Shown one piece after another: positions 23,280 through 23,308 of a DNA stretch of 23,308 nucleotides. The notes beneath the pieces were generated by a model, which saw nothing but the letters and a program-made list of their open reading frames with translations, did not search any database and had not been told where the DNA came from. Source of the DNA: Candidatus Paracaedibacteraceae bacterium UBA6184 (GTDB lineage: Bacteria; Pseudomonadota; Alphaproteobacteria; UBA6184); NCBI GenBank assembly GCA_002422845.1, contig DITM01000015.1, positions 1 to 23,308 on the forward strand, given 5' to 3'. The translations under genes and the position numbers were made by a program. Position 1 is the first letter of the stretch; each line of letters starts with the position of its first letter.

Positions 23280-23308
23280 TGGAGGAGAGAAAGGGATTCG
23301 AACCCTTG
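23280..23308 (-). tRNA. tRNA gene, 3' end only (probably tRNA-Ser), cut by window edge
   Basis: On the minus strand the sequence reads AAGGG-TTCGAAT-CCCTT, a perfect 5-bp T-arm with a canonical T-loop, then TCTCTCC, a T and CCA. TCTCTCC would pair with a 5' GGAGAGA, which is typical of bacterial tRNA-Ser genes. The discriminator base is T, whereas tRNA-Ser normally has G, so the identity is uncertain. The anticodon lies beyond the window. Confidence 0.8.

Overview
This window comes from an AT-rich alphaproteobacterium that is probably motile and respires aerobically. Three things point to the class. The F0 part of ATP synthase is a separate cluster in the order I-a-c-b'-b. An NDUFA12-type complex I accessory gene sits beside mlaD and a DUF2155 gene. 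The tmRNA gene is circularly permuted and two-piece, and is followed by an alpha-type SspB. The low GC suggests a Rickettsiales/Holosporales-like or other host-associated lineage, but that is inference. No mobile element, CRISPR array or long repeat was seen.

Left part (about 1-4000, minus strand). A RutE-type nitroreductase lies downstream of the F0 genes atpF (b), atpF' (b'), atpE, atpB and atpI. At the head of that operon, overlapping atpI by one base, is a 333-aa membrane protein. By hand alignment it is the N-terminal half of the haem lyase CcmF, with the WWD haem-binding motif lost. Diverging from it (about 4000-5720, plus strand) are NDUFA12, an orphan mlaD, a DUF2155 gene and a small exported protein of unknown function. 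The last one converges on and overlaps an MFS transporter gene.

Middle (about 5700-12170, minus strand). After the MFS gene, a strong intrinsic terminator closes the block promoter - ssrA (permuted tmRNA) - sspB - periplasmic adaptor - RND pump. The tmRNA can be read in detail: acceptor stem with G3-U70, a CCA end, a 10-nt spacer, a P2 helix joining the two pieces, a tag frame ending VRVAA, and the downstream conserved hairpin. The protein from the next gene, SspB, is the known ClpXP adaptor for tmRNA-tagged proteins. There is no terminator between the two genes.

Right part (about 12230-22800). On the minus strand, in genome order, are an acidic unknown protein, an AlkD-like DNA glycosylase, fliM, a membrane chemoreceptor and a CheY. 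Divergent from the CheY is the plus-strand operon cheA-cheW-cheY-cheB-cheR, in which the last four genes are joined by 4-base ATGA overlaps. Together these give receptor, kinase, coupling protein, two response regulators, both adaptation enzymes and the motor-switch target. CheA carries an extra CheW-like domain and a degenerate receiver at its C-terminus. The window ends with a frameshifted GNAT acetyltransferase remnant and the 3' end of a tRNA gene cut by the window edge.

I see no wholly new system. The most interesting points are the degenerate CcmF half in the ATP synthase operon and the tmRNA-sspB-efflux arrangement.
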